Shown here: one piece after another, positions 1-8,401 of the stretch
Layout: each line of letters opens with the position of its first letter
How positions within the stretch are numbered: the stretch's first letter is position 1
Assembly: GCA_002408085.1 (NCBI GenBank)
Contig: DHQL01000007.1
Coordinates: forward strand, 440,259-504,258
DNA length: 64,000 nucleotides
Source: Spirochaeta sp. UBA5339
Lineage (GTDB): Bacteria > Spirochaetota > Spirochaetia > DSM-2461
Reading direction: 5' to 3'
Program-made: the position numbers and the translations under genes
The notes under the pieces: model-generated
Told to the model about the DNA's origin: nothing
What the model saw: only the letters and a program-made list of their open reading frames with translations
The model's database searches: none

Positions 1-656
1 TCTGTTTCCAGATAGTCATCGGCGATATCCAGGGGGATGTAGACGGCCTTGCGGTTCAGGGAGGAGTCGCCTGAGTGGATAATGCCGGCGATTTCCAGTT
101 CTATCACATCGGTGGAGCCGTACCTTGTGTTCACCTCCAGAAGAAGGGGGGAGCCCGGAGCTGCGCCCAGTTTCTCGGCAAACCAGCTTCCCAGAAGGCA
201 GCCGTACTCACCGCTTTTCAGCATCCCGCCGTCGGCAATCTCACCGTACTGACCGAAGACTAAGGGGGCGGTTCCGGGATCAATCGCCCTGACCGAAACG
301 GGAAGGTAGCCGTCCTCCACAAAACCATCGGCCCGGTAGAAGAGCATCTCCGCGGCAAAGTCCAGGTGGGGAGTCCAGGCATCCATCCTGTCCAGAAGAG
401 GTCCGTAGGAGGCGGGGTCTTCAATCAGATAGTCCAGGGAGAGCTCCTCACGGTTCTCCCACCACCCCGCTGCCAGGATCTGTCCGTCTCCGGTGTCGTG
501 GAGGCGGTAGTTCCGGAAGCTCTCCTCGTTGGCTCCGGACATAAAGGAATCGATAAATATAAACATCAGAATGCCGTAGGCCAGGGCCGAGGCTGTGATC
601 ATTGTCCGCCGGTGGTAGCGGAAGAGGTTGCGGAATGAGAGTTTCAGAAGCTTCAT
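1..656 (-). CDS. FtsX/MacB-type ABC transporter permease, 5' part only
   Basis: Membrane subunit of an ABC exporter or lipoprotein-release system; the gene runs off the left edge, so only about 218 N-terminal residues are present. The reading frame is open from the ATG at 656 to base 1. It begins MKLLKLSFRNLFRYHRRT, the usual basic cytoplasmic start of FtsX/MacB permeases, followed by one hydrophobic segment (about residues 20-38) and a soluble periplasmic MacB_PCD-like region with an I-D-P-G-T-A-P motif. A GGGAGG ribosome-binding site lies just upstream of the ATG. The ATPase partner must lie outside the window. A perfect palindrome sits 23 bp upstream of the start, suggesting a dedicated repressor. 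The family is clear; the substrate is unknown. Confidence 0.8.
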   Translation of the reverse strand, partial: MKLLKLSFRNLFRYHRRTMITASALAYGILMFIFIDSFMSGANEESFRNYRLHDTGDGQILAAGWWENREELSLDYLIEDPASYGPLLDRMDAWTPHLDFAAEMLFYRADGFVEDGYLPVSVRAIDPGTAPLVFGQYGEIADGGMLKSGEYGCLLGSWFAEKLGAAPGSPLLLEVNTRYGSTDVIELEIAGIIHSGDSSLNRKAVYIPLDIADDYLET

Positions 657-678
657 TGCGGGCCTCCCTGTTTGTCTT

Positions 679-702
679 ATTGTACTATGAGAATAGTACA
701 AT
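679..702. promoter_or_regulatory. Perfect inverted repeat, probable repressor operator
   Basis: Two 10-bp arms, ATTGTACTAT (679-688) and ATAGTACAAT (693-702), are exact reverse complements around a GAGA spacer. The site ends 23 bp upstream of the minus-strand permease gene and would cover its promoter. Symmetric AT-rich sites with GTAC cores are typical of GntR/YtrA- or TetR-type repressors in ABC exporter operons; the regulator itself is not visible here. Confidence 0.7.
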
Positions 703-1001
703 TGCAAATAAAACCGGATTCAATATAAAGGGTAAATCTGCCGGGAGCAACAGAGTCTCCCCACAGAATCCCTGATAATTAACAGTGAATCCTTATATTC
801 CGTCTATGATATGCTGACCGACGATGAAATTACTGCTAAAATCGGCAGACACCGGAGATCTTCCTCCCCGAAGGAAGCAAATAGAGAAAGGACTGCCGGA
901 ACCGGATCGATATTTCCGTCTTCTTCAATACCCTGCCTGCCGCTTCTCTTCGACTCCTTAAAAATATCTGAGCAACAGCTGAAAATGGAGACTCAATTCT
1001 A
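703..1001. other. Intergenic leader of the ECF operon
   Basis: With the operator and the permease start, this makes a gap of about 345 bp without a convincing gene. It must hold the promoter of the ECF operon. I looked for known riboswitch cores (TPP, cobalamin, FMN, lysine, preQ1) and recognised none. A small CTTCC/GGAAG hairpin near 860-880 is the only obvious structure. A 63-codon open frame (811-1002) is treated as spurious. Confidence 0.4.
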
Positions 1002-1832
1002 ATGGCTATGATTGTATATCATTCGGGAAATTCTCTGCTCCACAGACTTGATCCCAGGGTAAAGATGATCCTTCTGATCCTCTATACCATGGTCGTCTTC
1101 GGGGTAAAGAGTTTTTCAATTCTCGGGATACTGTTTGCCCTGGTTCTGCTGCTCTGGAAAAGTGCCGGTCTCCCCCTATCAAGGCTGAAGAAATACCTCG
1201 CCTATTTGACGGGAATGATTGTATTCCTGATTATCATACAGAGCTTCTTTTTACCCGGGAATATAAACCTTGTGAAACCGATATTTCCGGAAGGCTTCCC
1301 GATCCTTCCGGGGCGGGGCTTTGTATCCCTTAAGGGTATTGTTATGGGAGTTCTGCTGGGGTTCCGTCTCTTTGTTCTGATCATGCTGATGCCAACCTTT
1401 ATTATGACCACCACTGTGAACGAGATGGCTGTCGGGATGGTGCGGATGGGCCTTCCCTATAAAATTGCCTATCTGGCAACCACCTCCATCAATATGATTC
1501 CTTCCCTTCAGGATGAGGCAACGACCATTATGGAGGCTCAGAAGATGCGAGGGTTTTCGGTTTTTGAGGAGGGTCGTTTCAGGGAGAAGATGAAGGCCTT
1601 TCCGGCCCTGGTCGTTCCCCTTGTCATCGGCGCCATGAGACGGGCTCAGGCCATGGGTGTCGCCATGGATGCCCGCGCTTTCGGAGCCGGGAAGAGCAGG
1701 ACCTACAGACTGACCCTGAAGATGACCGGATCTGACTGGGCTGTCTTTTTTCTGATGGTTCTGCTGGCAGCCCTCCTTATGGGGGGAGCATTTATCCTGG
1801 ACAGGGAGGTATCACTGTGGAACAGACTCTGA
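1002..1832 (+). CDS. ecfT: ECF transporter transmembrane (T) component
   Basis: Coupling membrane protein of an energy-coupling-factor vitamin/metabolite importer; it links the two ATPases to the substrate-binding S protein. At 276 aa it has the family length. It opens with the characteristic SLLHRLDPRVKMILL segment, has about five or six hydrophobic helices, and carries the two Ala-Arg-Gly-type coupling motifs in the C-terminal half: QKMRGFSV near residue 180 and MDARAFGAGKSR near residue 225 (Ala-Arg-Ala in the second rather than Ala-Arg-Gly). A TGGAG box lies about 12 bp before the ATG. The 3' end overlaps the next gene by 16 bp. It is the first gene of a four-gene T-A-A'-S set. The family is certain; the substrate depends on the S protein. 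Confidence 0.93.
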   Translation: MAMIVYHSGNSLLHRLDPRVKMILLILYTMVVFGVKSFSILGILFALVLLLWKSAGLPLSRLKKYLAYLTGMIVFLIIIQSFFLPGNINLVKPIFPEGFPILPGRGFVSLKGIVMGVLLGFRLFVLIMLMPTFIMTTTVNEMAVGMVRMGLPYKIAYLATTSINMIPSLQDEATTIMEAQKMRGFSVFEEGRFREKMKAFPALVVPLVIGAMRRAQAMGVAMDARAFGAGKSRTYRLTLKMTGSDWAVFFLMVLLAALLMGGAFILDREVSLWNRL

Positions 1833-2716
1833 CAGACGCTGATCAGGCTGAAACAATTACAGCGGTATCCATAAAAAACTACAGCTACAGTTATCCCCGG
1901 AGAGAGGGCAGGGTACTCGATGGCATTAATCTGGATATACAACGGGGAGAGCTGGTCGCCCTGATGGGCCGGAACGGGGCCGGGAAGTCCACCCTCTGCC
2001 GCTCTCTGATCGGGGTTATTCCCCACTCGGTGGGAGGAACCGTCTGGGGAGAGATCCTGATCAACGGACTGAACACCTTCTCCACCTCCGTAGCCTCTCT
2101 GGCGGAGCATCTGGGAATTGTTCTGGATGATCCCGAGGCACAGCTCTTTACCCCAATGGTGGATGATGAGATCGCCTTCGGCATCGAGAACCTCTGCTAT
2201 CCCGTGGAGGAGATCAGGGAGTCCGTAGAGTGGGCAAAAGAGGTAGTCCGTCTTGAGGGCTGCGGAGACAGGGAGCCTTCGACCCTTTCGGGAGGTCAGA
2301 AACAGAGGCTTGCCATCGCCTCGGCCCTGGCTCCCCGGCCCTCTATCCTGGTTCTTGATGAGCCCACAAGTCAGCTGGACCCTGTGGGTACCTTTGAGGT
2401 CTTCGACGTGATCTACAAGCTGAAAACAGAGCATAACATGACCATTGTCATCTCCACACACAAGAGCGAGCTCATTGCCGAGTATGCCGACAGGATCGTT
2501 GTTCTCCATGAGGGAAAGGTCATCGGAAACGGTCATCCCAGGGCCATCTTCAGGAACAGGGAGATTATGAAGAAGGCTTCCATCCACCCCCCTCAGGTCT
2601 CCATGGTGGCTGACCGTCTGGCAGAGAAGGGGGGAGTCAGCTTTACCGAAGAGGACTACCCCATCACCAGGGCGGAGTTATGTGATTTCCTGAGAAAGAG
2701 GGGAATCCGTTTATGA
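1817..2716 (+). CDS. ecfA1: ECF transporter ATPase A1
   Basis: Cytoplasmic ATPase that powers the ECF importer as a heterodimer with the next gene product. The 299-aa protein has Walker A (GRNGAGKST, about residue 53), a canonical signature LSGGQKQRL (about 157) and Walker B with the catalytic Glu (LVLDEPT, about 180), followed by a switch His (STHKSE). The GTG start at 1817 is chosen because a strong GGGAGGT box (1804-1810) sits 7 bp upstream. The frame overlaps both ecfT and ecfA2, which implies translational coupling. The C-terminal extension after the H-loop is typical of EcfA proteins. No anomalies. Confidence 0.93.
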   Translation: MEQTLTDADQAETITAVSIKNYSYSYPRREGRVLDGINLDIQRGELVALMGRNGAGKSTLCRSLIGVIPHSVGGTVWGEILINGLNTFSTSVASLAEHLGIVLDDPEAQLFTPMVDDEIAFGIENLCYPVEEIRESVEWAKEVVRLEGCGDREPSTLSGGQKQRLAIASALAPRPSILVLDEPTSQLDPVGTFEVFDVIYKLKTEHNMTIVISTHKSELIAEYADRIVVLHEGKVIGNGHPRAIFRNREIMKKASIHPPQVSMVADRLAEKGGVSFTEEDYPITRAELCDFLRKRGIRL

Positions 2717-3534
2717 GTATTATCGATATAAAGAATATGTCCTATGTCTATCCCTCAGGTCAGAGGGCCTTGAGATCCATTGACATAAACATTGGAGAGG
2801 GAGAGTTTGTCGCCGTTATCGGTCAGAACGGTGCCGGAAAGTCCACCCTGATGAAGACTATGACCGGGCTTCTGAAGCCCACCGAAGGTGAGGTCTGCAT
2901 CGAGGGCAAAGGCTCTGACGAATACACCATGGCCCGACTCTCAACCAGAGTCGGTTATGTCCTTCAGAACCCCGACAGGCAGCTCTTTTCAAACACCGTG
3001 AGAGAGGAGATCGCCTTCGGTCCCCGGAATCTCGGTGTAACCGGTGAGGAACTGGAAAAGAGGGTGGACGAGACAATGAAGTCTGTTGGAATCGGCCATC
3101 TGGCAGAGGAGTATCCCCCCTCCCTGAGCAAGGGTGACCGGGCCAGGGTTGCTATCGCCTCGGTTATGGCAATGAATACGAAGATCCTGATCCTCGATGA
3201 ACCCACCGGGGGACAGGACTTTGAAGGACGCTACCAGATAATGGATATTGTCAGAGAGCTGAACAGGCAGGGGTATACGATCATCATCGTGACCCATGCC
3301 ATGTCTCTGGTGGCCGAATATGCCGGACGGGTCATAGTGCTCTGTGAAGGAGAGGTTCTTATTGATTCAGACAGCCGCAGTGTATTTTCCCGGCCCGATC
3401 TGTTAAGACAGACCTTTATCTGTCCTCCCCAGGTTGTTGAACTCTCCCGTGAGCTTTACAGGGAGTCGGGAAGTACGGCCATAGAGCTGACCGTTGATGA
3501 TCTGGCCGATGCGATCTTAAGAAAAATGCAATAA
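2713..3534 (+). CDS. ecfA2: ECF transporter ATPase A2, variant signature motif
   Basis: Second ATPase of the ECF module, 273 aa, starting at an ATGA overlap with ecfA1. Walker A (GQNGAGKST), Q-loop (LQNPDRQLFS), Walker B (ILILDEPTGGQD) and the H-loop His (VTHAM) are intact. The ABC signature reads LSKGDRARV in place of LSGGQ. In a heterodimer this makes one of the two ATP sites non-canonical and probably slow or silent. I recall similar Ser-Lys-Gly-Asp signatures in a subset of ECF ATPases, so this is likely a clade feature rather than damage. The downstream S-component frame begins at the stop codon or 48 bp later. Confidence 0.92.
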   Translation: MSIIDIKNMSYVYPSGQRALRSIDINIGEGEFVAVIGQNGAGKSTLMKTMTGLLKPTEGEVCIEGKGSDEYTMARLSTRVGYVLQNPDRQLFSNTVREEIAFGPRNLGVTGEELEKRVDETMKSVGIGHLAEEYPPSLSKGDRARVAIASVMAMNTKILILDEPTGGQDFEGRYQIMDIVRELNRQGYTIIIVTHAMSLVAEYAGRVIVLCEGEVLIDSDSRSVFSRPDLLRQTFICPPQVVELSRELYRESGSTAIELTVDDLADAILRKMQ

Positions 3535-3581
3535 TGGCTGTCCTGAGGAGTTTCAGGCAGTCTGGAAATCAGGAGAATGAA

Positions 3582-4310
3582 ATGATTGAAGAACAGGGAA
3601 GAGTATTCCGTGGTAAACTGAACCCCGCGGTAATGGCTGTCTGGGCCGCACTTCTGGCAGTGACAAAGCTGCTTCCGTCTATTCCGATTATCGGAACCGG
3701 TGCGACTTTCAGCGTCAGCTCAATACTGACCCCTCTGGCAGGAATCCTCTTCGGTCCCGTGCCGGGAATCATTATTGCCGCCGTGGGCGGTTTTATCGGA
3801 CAGATGGTGGCGCCCCATACGGCATGGATGGGGATATTCTCCTTCCTTATTGCTGTGTTCAACGCGGGGTGCGCCGGCTGTGTAGTTCATAAAAAGTGGT
3901 ATGTGGCTGTGGGTATTATCCTTCTTGGAGGAATCCTCTGGGCCTTCCATCCCATTGGAAAGGAAGCCATGATCCTCCCCGCTGTCTACTACAGCTCCGG
4001 AATTGCTGCAGCACTGGTCTGCGGTTTCCTTGGGCGCAAATGGCTCCTCGGCTCAAACCAGGTTCTGAAATTTATTGCCCTTGTACTGGCAGCTTATACC
4101 GGATTTGTAGCCGCTTCAGCCTTTGCAAACTATGTTGGCGGCCTGCTGATGATGCAGTGGCCCGCGGCAATGTGGCAGGGACTGGCCTTTGTGTCCCCCC
4201 TGGAGAGAGTGTTCTTCAGCATCGGTTGTGCTATCATTGGAGTTCCCCTGCTCTACGGTCTCCCGAAAATAGACCTTTATGTGGGTCCCATGGCAGAAGA
4301 AGAGGCCTGA
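3582..4310 (+). CDS. ECF transporter substrate-binding (S) component, unknown substrate
   Basis: Membrane protein that should bind the substrate of the ECF importer and dock on EcfT. It is hydrophobic with about six helices, and the first helices carry the typical S-component pattern (SVSSILTPLAGILFGPVPG followed by a G-x-I-G stretch). I prefer the ATG at 3582 (242 aa) because AGGAG at 3571-3575 is ideally placed; an in-frame ATG at 3534, overlapping the ecfA2 stop, would give 258 aa but lacks a good box. I cannot assign a vitamin: it lacks features I would recognise for RibU, ThiT, BioY or CbiM. The next gene, a sugar isomerase-like protein, starts 37 bp downstream, so the ligand may be a sugar derivative or polyol; this is inference. 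Confidence 0.8.
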   Translation: MIEEQGRVFRGKLNPAVMAVWAALLAVTKLLPSIPIIGTGATFSVSSILTPLAGILFGPVPGIIIAAVGGFIGQMVAPHTAWMGIFSFLIAVFNAGCAGCVVHKKWYVAVGIILLGGILWAFHPIGKEAMILPAVYYSSGIAAALVCGFLGRKWLLGSNQVLKFIALVLAAYTGFVAASAFANYVGGLLMMQWPAAMWQGLAFVSPLERVFFSIGCAIIGVPLLYGLPKIDLYVGPMAEEEA

Positions 4311-4347
4311 TAGAGAGCCATCGGATTCTGCACAAGAAGGAGAAAAC

Positions 4348-5166
4348 ATGATTATACCCGGCCTCTGCTCCGTCACATTCCGTTCTCTTTCAGCCGAAAA
4401 AATAGTCTCTCTCTGTGCAGATCTCGGCATACCCTCCATCGAATGGGGCGGGGATATTCACGTCTCCCATGGAGACCTGCAGAGGGCCGCCGAGGTTGCC
4501 GCCCTCTGCAGAAACAGCGGTATTGCCACCCCCTCCTACGGCTCCTACTACCGGGTCGGGATCAGTAGTACCGGAATCAGCAAGACCGGAGGACTCTCCT
4601 TTGTATCTGTTCTGGATACTGCAGAGGCCCTGGGCGCCAGGACGGTCCGGGTCTGGGGAGGAGAGAAAAACTTTACCGGGTACGACCGGTCAGACCTTGA
4701 GGCTGCGGCAGAGGATACAAGGCGCATTGCCACTCTGGCAGAGGCCCGGGGGATGACTGTTTCCTTTGAATATCATGAGAACACCCTGACCCATACTCCC
4801 CAGTCCCTTGCCCGATGGGACCGCCTGGTAAACCATCCCGGCGTCCGTTACTACTGGCAGCCTCCCCACGGGTATGAAGACTCAGCATGCCTTGACTCAC
4901 TGAAGGCTCTGGGAGACAAACTGACAAATATTCATGTTTTCCATTGGACTTCTGCCGGCCTGGAAGACCAGGGGATGGAGCGGCGTCCTCTGGCTGAGGG
5001 AGCAGATCGATGGTGCTCCTTCTTCTCGGCCATCCAGGCCGACCAGGCCCTTCGGTCAGACGGGGAGCACTACGGATTTCTTGAGTTTGTCCGAGGGGAT
5101 GATCCCGATCAGCTGAGGGAGGACTGGAAGACTTACTGCACTGTCCTGGACACAGTTACCCGATGA
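4348..5166 (+). CDS. Sugar phosphate isomerase/epimerase-like TIM-barrel protein
   Basis: A 272-aa AP-endonuclease-2-type (xylose-isomerase-like) TIM barrel, expected to isomerise or epimerise a free or phosphorylated sugar or cyclitol. Visible family features are SIEWGGDIH near the N terminus, VRVWGGEK, SFEYHENTLT (putative metal-binding Glu/His), an N-I-H-V-F-H stretch and a late E-F-V-R-G-D. The ATG at 4348 is chosen because AAGGAG (4337-4342) precedes it; an upstream in-frame ATG at 4279 lies inside the S-component gene. It sits between the ECF transporter and the CUT1 sugar transporter on the same strand, so it could serve either. The exact reaction is unknown. Confidence 0.8.
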   Translation: MIIPGLCSVTFRSLSAEKIVSLCADLGIPSIEWGGDIHVSHGDLQRAAEVAALCRNSGIATPSYGSYYRVGISSTGISKTGGLSFVSVLDTAEALGARTVRVWGGEKNFTGYDRSDLEAAAEDTRRIATLAEARGMTVSFEYHENTLTHTPQSLARWDRLVNHPGVRYYWQPPHGYEDSACLDSLKALGDKLTNIHVFHWTSAGLEDQGMERRPLAEGADRWCSFFSAIQADQALRSDGEHYGFLEFVRGDDPDQLREDWKTYCTVLDTVTR

Positions 5167-5271
5167 TCCGTCAAGAATTTACCCTAAATTGATTACGATA
5201 GTCCATTTATCTCTGGAAAAACCGGGTTTACAATTTTACCAGTTCAACTTCAGGAGGGGGCCGGCAGGCAC

Positions 5272-5288
5272 TTTCCGGGGGCTGGAAA
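5272..5288. promoter_or_regulatory. Inverted repeat before the sugar permease operon
   Basis: TTTCCGGGGGCTGGAAA: 5-bp arms TTTCC/GGAAA separated by 7 bp. The same arms and spacing, with 14 of 17 bases identical, recur at 7041-7057 before the binding-protein gene. It lies 22 bp before the ATG at 5311. It may be a regulator site or a short mRNA hairpin. Confidence 0.4.
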
Positions 5289-5310
5289 ATTAAAAAAAGG
5301 ATATGTTTGG

Positions 5311-6198
5311 ATGAATATGGCCAAGAGATCCCTGACCCGGGATATCGAGACAACCCTCTTTGCCCTGCCCGCGGTAATCCTTGTCTCCCTGATGATCTAC
5401 CTTCCCTTTCTCCTCAGCGGATACTACTCACTGACTGAGTGGAACGGTATAGACAAGGAACCTGTTTTTATCGGTCTGGCAAATTTCAAGAGACTCTTTA
5501 CCGGAGGAGACAGCTTTATCAGCTCCCTGGTTTTTACAATGAAATTTACCGTTCTTTCAATGATACTTGTGAATGTGGCGGCCATCGCCCTGGCCGTTGC
5601 TCTTGTGAAGAAACTGAGGTCAGCCAATGTCTTAAGGAGTCTCTTCTTTATCCCCTATATCATCAGCATGACCATTGTGGGATTTATCTGGAAGTTTATC
5701 TTCTCCCAGGGCTTCGATAACCTTTATGAATTAACTCAGCTGGGTTTCTTTGACCTCAGCTGGCTGGGAGATCCGAATCTGGCCTTCTACTCTGTGGTCT
5801 TTGTCGGTTCCTGGCAGTCCGTGGGCTTCTATATGGTCCTCTATATTGCCGGTCTCCAGTCAATCCCCGGTGAAATTATGGAGGCCGCCCTGGTTGAGGG
5901 CGCCGGTGCCTGGACCAAGTTCTTCAGGATCACCCTGCCCCTGCTGGGCTCCTCCATTACAACCTGTGTCCTTCTCTCCCTGATCAACTCCCTGAAGGTC
6001 TTTGATATCATCCTCGCCCTGACCAAGGGAGGTCCCGGAGGGGCCACCTACAGTGTCACCCTGGATATCTACAGGGAGGCCTTCCAGAACAACAACTATG
6101 GATTCGGTTCGGCCAAATCCCTGATGTTCTTTGTTCTGGTTCTTCTTCTGACCCAGATTGTACTGCGGGGCTTCAGCCGTAAAGAGGTGGAGTTATGA
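5311..6198 (+). CDS. CUT1 sugar ABC transporter permease, UgpA/MsmF type
   Basis: First inner-membrane permease of a carbohydrate importer, 295 aa with about six transmembrane helices. The EAA loop that contacts the ATPase is visible as EAALVEGAGAWTKFFRITLP (about residues 190-210), and the C-terminal G-G-P-G-G-A-T motif is typical of this subfamily. The ATG at 5311 follows an AAAGG box. It overlaps the second permease gene by ATGA. No ATPase gene is present in the operon, so the transporter probably uses a shared MsmK/UgpC-type ATPase encoded elsewhere, as known for many CUT1 systems. The substrate is unknown. Confidence 0.93.
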   Translation: MNMAKRSLTRDIETTLFALPAVILVSLMIYLPFLLSGYYSLTEWNGIDKEPVFIGLANFKRLFTGGDSFISSLVFTMKFTVLSMILVNVAAIALAVALVKKLRSANVLRSLFFIPYIISMTIVGFIWKFIFSQGFDNLYELTQLGFFDLSWLGDPNLAFYSVVFVGSWQSVGFYMVLYIAGLQSIPGEIMEAALVEGAGAWTKFFRITLPLLGSSITTCVLLSLINSLKVFDIILALTKGGPGGATYSVTLDIYREAFQNNNYGFGSAKSLMFFVLVLLLTQIVLRGFSRKEVEL

Positions 6199-7028
6199 TG
6201 AAAAAGCAGAGAACCGGAATAATCATTCTGGAAACCCTTATGATCCTTGTGGGAATCTTTTTTATCTATCCTGTATTCCTGATGTTTATGAATTCCTTCA
6301 AGACCTTCGGTGAGGTGGTGTCCAATGTCATCGCCCTGCCGAAGTCTCTGGAAATTGCCAACTACATAACTGTTATCGAGAAGATGAATTATCCCCGGTT
6401 GTTTCTGAACAACCTGGTCATCACATCCATCGGGATCTTCGGGATTGTTCTGTTTTCCTCAACCGCTGCCTATATTCTGGACCGGAGGCGGTCGAAGTAT
6501 ACCCGGTTTATGTATGTTCTGATTATCACTCCCATGCTGATACCCTTTCAGACCATTATGATTACCCTGCTGAAGACCATGAGTTCCCTTGGACTCTCAG
6601 GGAGTGTCTGGGGTCTGGGAATCCAGTACTGGGGATTCGGTATTCCCATGGCCACATTTATCTTTTTCAACTTTATGAGGACCATTCCAAAGGATATTGA
6701 TGAGAGCGCCCTTATTGACGGTGCCTCTACAATCAGAACCTTCTTCTCAATTATCCTGCCCCTATTGAAGACCGTAACGGTGACGGTCATTGTTCTAAAC
6801 GTCATGTGGATCTGGAATGATTTCCTGCTCCCACTGCTGATGGTGAACCGCTCTCCCGATACGAAGACTCTGGTTCTGTCGGCGTACACCTTTGTGGGAC
6901 AGTTCAATACCCAGTGGCACTACGCCATGACCGCCATGGTTCTGGCTGTTCTGCCGTCGATCATATTTTTTATACTGCTTCAGCGCTACATCGTAGAGGG
7001 TGTTGTTGCCGGAGCGGTGAAAGGTTAA
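6195..7028 (+). CDS. CUT1 sugar ABC transporter permease, UgpE/MsmG type
   Basis: Second permease of the same importer, 277 aa with about six helices. The EAA-type loop reads DESALIDGASTIRTFFSIIL (about residues 172-192), with the family hallmark D-G-A. The N-terminal segment with a periplasmic N-S-F-K-T and the late W-N-D-F-L-L-P-L-L are typical of MalG/UgpE-like permeases. The gene begins inside the stop codon of the previous permease gene. It is separated from the binding-protein gene by 56 bp that hold a stable hairpin, a common way to raise the level of the binding protein relative to the permeases. Confidence 0.93.
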   Translation: MMKKQRTGIIILETLMILVGIFFIYPVFLMFMNSFKTFGEVVSNVIALPKSLEIANYITVIEKMNYPRLFLNNLVITSIGIFGIVLFSSTAAYILDRRRSKYTRFMYVLIITPMLIPFQTIMITLLKTMSSLGLSGSVWGLGIQYWGFGIPMATFIFFNFMRTIPKDIDESALIDGASTIRTFFSIILPLLKTVTVTVIVLNVMWIWNDFLLPLLMVNRSPDTKTLVLSAYTFVGQFNTQWHYAMTAMVLAVLPSIIFFILLQRYIVEGVVAGAVKG

Positions 7029-7036
7029 GTCATTTT

Positions 7037-7061
7037 AGTGTTTCCAGGGCCCGGAAACACT
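7037..7061 (+). promoter_or_regulatory. Intercistronic hairpin between permease and binding-protein genes
   Basis: AGTGTTTCC (7037-7045) pairs perfectly with GGAAACACT (7053-7061) across a GC-rich loop. There is no T-run, so it is not a classic terminator. Such hairpins often stabilise upstream mRNA or uncouple expression. The core TTTCC-N7-GGAAA matches the site at 5272-5288, so it may also be a protein-binding site. Confidence 0.6.
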
Positions 7062-7084
7062 TGAAAGTATAACAGGAGGAAAGA

Positions 7085-8359
7085 ATGAAAAAATCACTCG
7101 CAGTAATTTTAAGTCTGATTATGACGGCATTTATGCTGACAGGCTGCGGAGGAAAAAAGGAAGCGGAACAGTCCGCCGATGCAGGTGGTGAAAAGGCGGC
7201 CAGCATCTATATGTTCGTCTCCAGTCCCGAGTACGCGGACGCCATTGGTGAGCTTATCAAGGAGTACAAAAAGGTCAAACCCAATGTGACCGTCAACTAT
7301 GAGACTACCCAGAACGACTATCCCACACTGCTGAAGGCCAAACTTAACTCAGGTGAGTGCCCCGATATCTTCTCATCCACTTCGGGTAAGGAGATCGGAG
7401 TCTATCTGGACTACTCTGCCGATCTGGCATCCCAGCCCCTGGCAGCTGCCATGACTGATCCCGTCAAGGCCGTTATGATGTCCGGCAGTGAAGTTCACGG
7501 TCTGGCTATCAAAGGCAACTTCTTCGGAATCGTTTACAATAAGGAGATCCTGGCTGAAGCGGGAATCAACAGCTTTCCCCAGACCTTCGATGAACTGGAA
7601 AGTGCCTGTGAGGCCATTCAGACCGCCGGATACCAGCCCTTTACCTCCGGCTTTGCCGAATGGTGGGTTTTCAAGCATGTTTTCCAGCACTTTATGTATG
7701 CTGCACAGCCCGATGATGTGGAAGGTCTTGTTAACGACTTTATCGCCGGCAAGGTTCAGATTAAGGACTATCCCGCTCTTTATAATGACTTTTTCCGCTT
7801 TATCGATCTTGTGGTCAAATACGGTGACAGGAAGCCCCTTGAATCCGACCTGAGTACAGAGATTGCCGGTCTGGGAACAAAGAAGGTTGCCATGGTGGCT
7901 GGTCAGGGTGCCTGGATTGAGGCGGATGTTCTGAAGATCGATCCCACCGTTCAGATCGGTTTTGACGGATACCCCGTGAACAGTGATCCTTCGGTCTGCA
8001 AGGTAATTGCCGGTTCCGACCAGGCTCTGAGAATCTACAAGGATTCGGCTGTTCTGCCTGAGGTTCTTGACTTTGTAAACTGGTGGTATACCTCTGATTA
8101 CGGAAAGAGCTGGTTCAGCGATGTAGCCGGTGTTATTCCCCCTGTTAACGGCAGCAAGACTCCCGATTTTGAAATTATCAAACAGGGAAATGCCCATGTT
8201 GAAGCAGAGGGCGCCGGAACTCTGGGTGTTGTATACTCCACTGACAGCTTCCACCAGGCCTTCGGTGAAATCATGCAGTCCTATGTAGCCGGTGTTCTGA
8301 CTAAGGATGCCGCCTGTGCGGACATTGAAAAGAAGTGGGTTGAGCTGGAAGGTAAGTAA
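7085..8359 (+). CDS. Sugar ABC transporter substrate-binding lipoprotein
   Basis: Extracytoplasmic binding protein of the CUT1 importer (SBP_bac_1 / UgpB-like), 424 aa. It has a lipoprotein signal, with a basic start, a hydrophobic stretch and the lipobox LTGC (Cys21), followed by a flexible acidic linker. The mature part carries the usual family motifs: KPNVTVNYE, a solvent-facing N-D-Y followed by L-L-K-A-K-L-N-S-G, and later I-Y-N-K-E-I-L-A-E-A-G. AGGAGGAA lies directly before the ATG. It sits downstream of both permease genes and before the kinase/regulator pair that probably senses the same sugar. The ligand cannot be read from sequence. Confidence 0.93.
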   Translation: MKKSLAVILSLIMTAFMLTGCGGKKEAEQSADAGGEKAASIYMFVSSPEYADAIGELIKEYKKVKPNVTVNYETTQNDYPTLLKAKLNSGECPDIFSSTSGKEIGVYLDYSADLASQPLAAAMTDPVKAVMMSGSEVHGLAIKGNFFGIVYNKEILAEAGINSFPQTFDELESACEAIQTAGYQPFTSGFAEWWVFKHVFQHFMYAAQPDDVEGLVNDFIAGKVQIKDYPALYNDFFRFIDLVVKYGDRKPLESDLSTEIAGLGTKKVAMVAGQGAWIEADVLKIDPTVQIGFDGYPVNSDPSVCKVIAGSDQALRIYKDSAVLPEVLDFVNWWYTSDYGKSWFSDVAGVIPPVNGSKTPDFEIIKQGNAHVEAEGAGTLGVVYSTDSFHQAFGEIMQSYVAGVLTKDAACADIEKKWVELEGK

Positions 8360-8401
8360 TCCCCTCCGTCTTGTCTCTGCAGAGGCCGCCGGAACACTTC
8401 A

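Noticed and set aside
811..1002. 63-codon open frame before the ECF operon, ending one base into the ecfT start codon
   Set aside because: No ribosome-binding site and Ser/Pro-rich, unstructured composition; the overlap with ecfT looks accidental.
1703..2587. 294-codon minus-strand frame antisense to the ECF ATPase gene
   Set aside because: Shadow of a strongly conserved gene on the other strand; low-complexity His/Gly/Asp-rich product without a domain.
7373..8254. 293-codon minus-strand frame antisense to the sugar-binding-protein gene
   Set aside because: The opposite strand encodes a clear lipoprotein; the antisense product resembles nothing.
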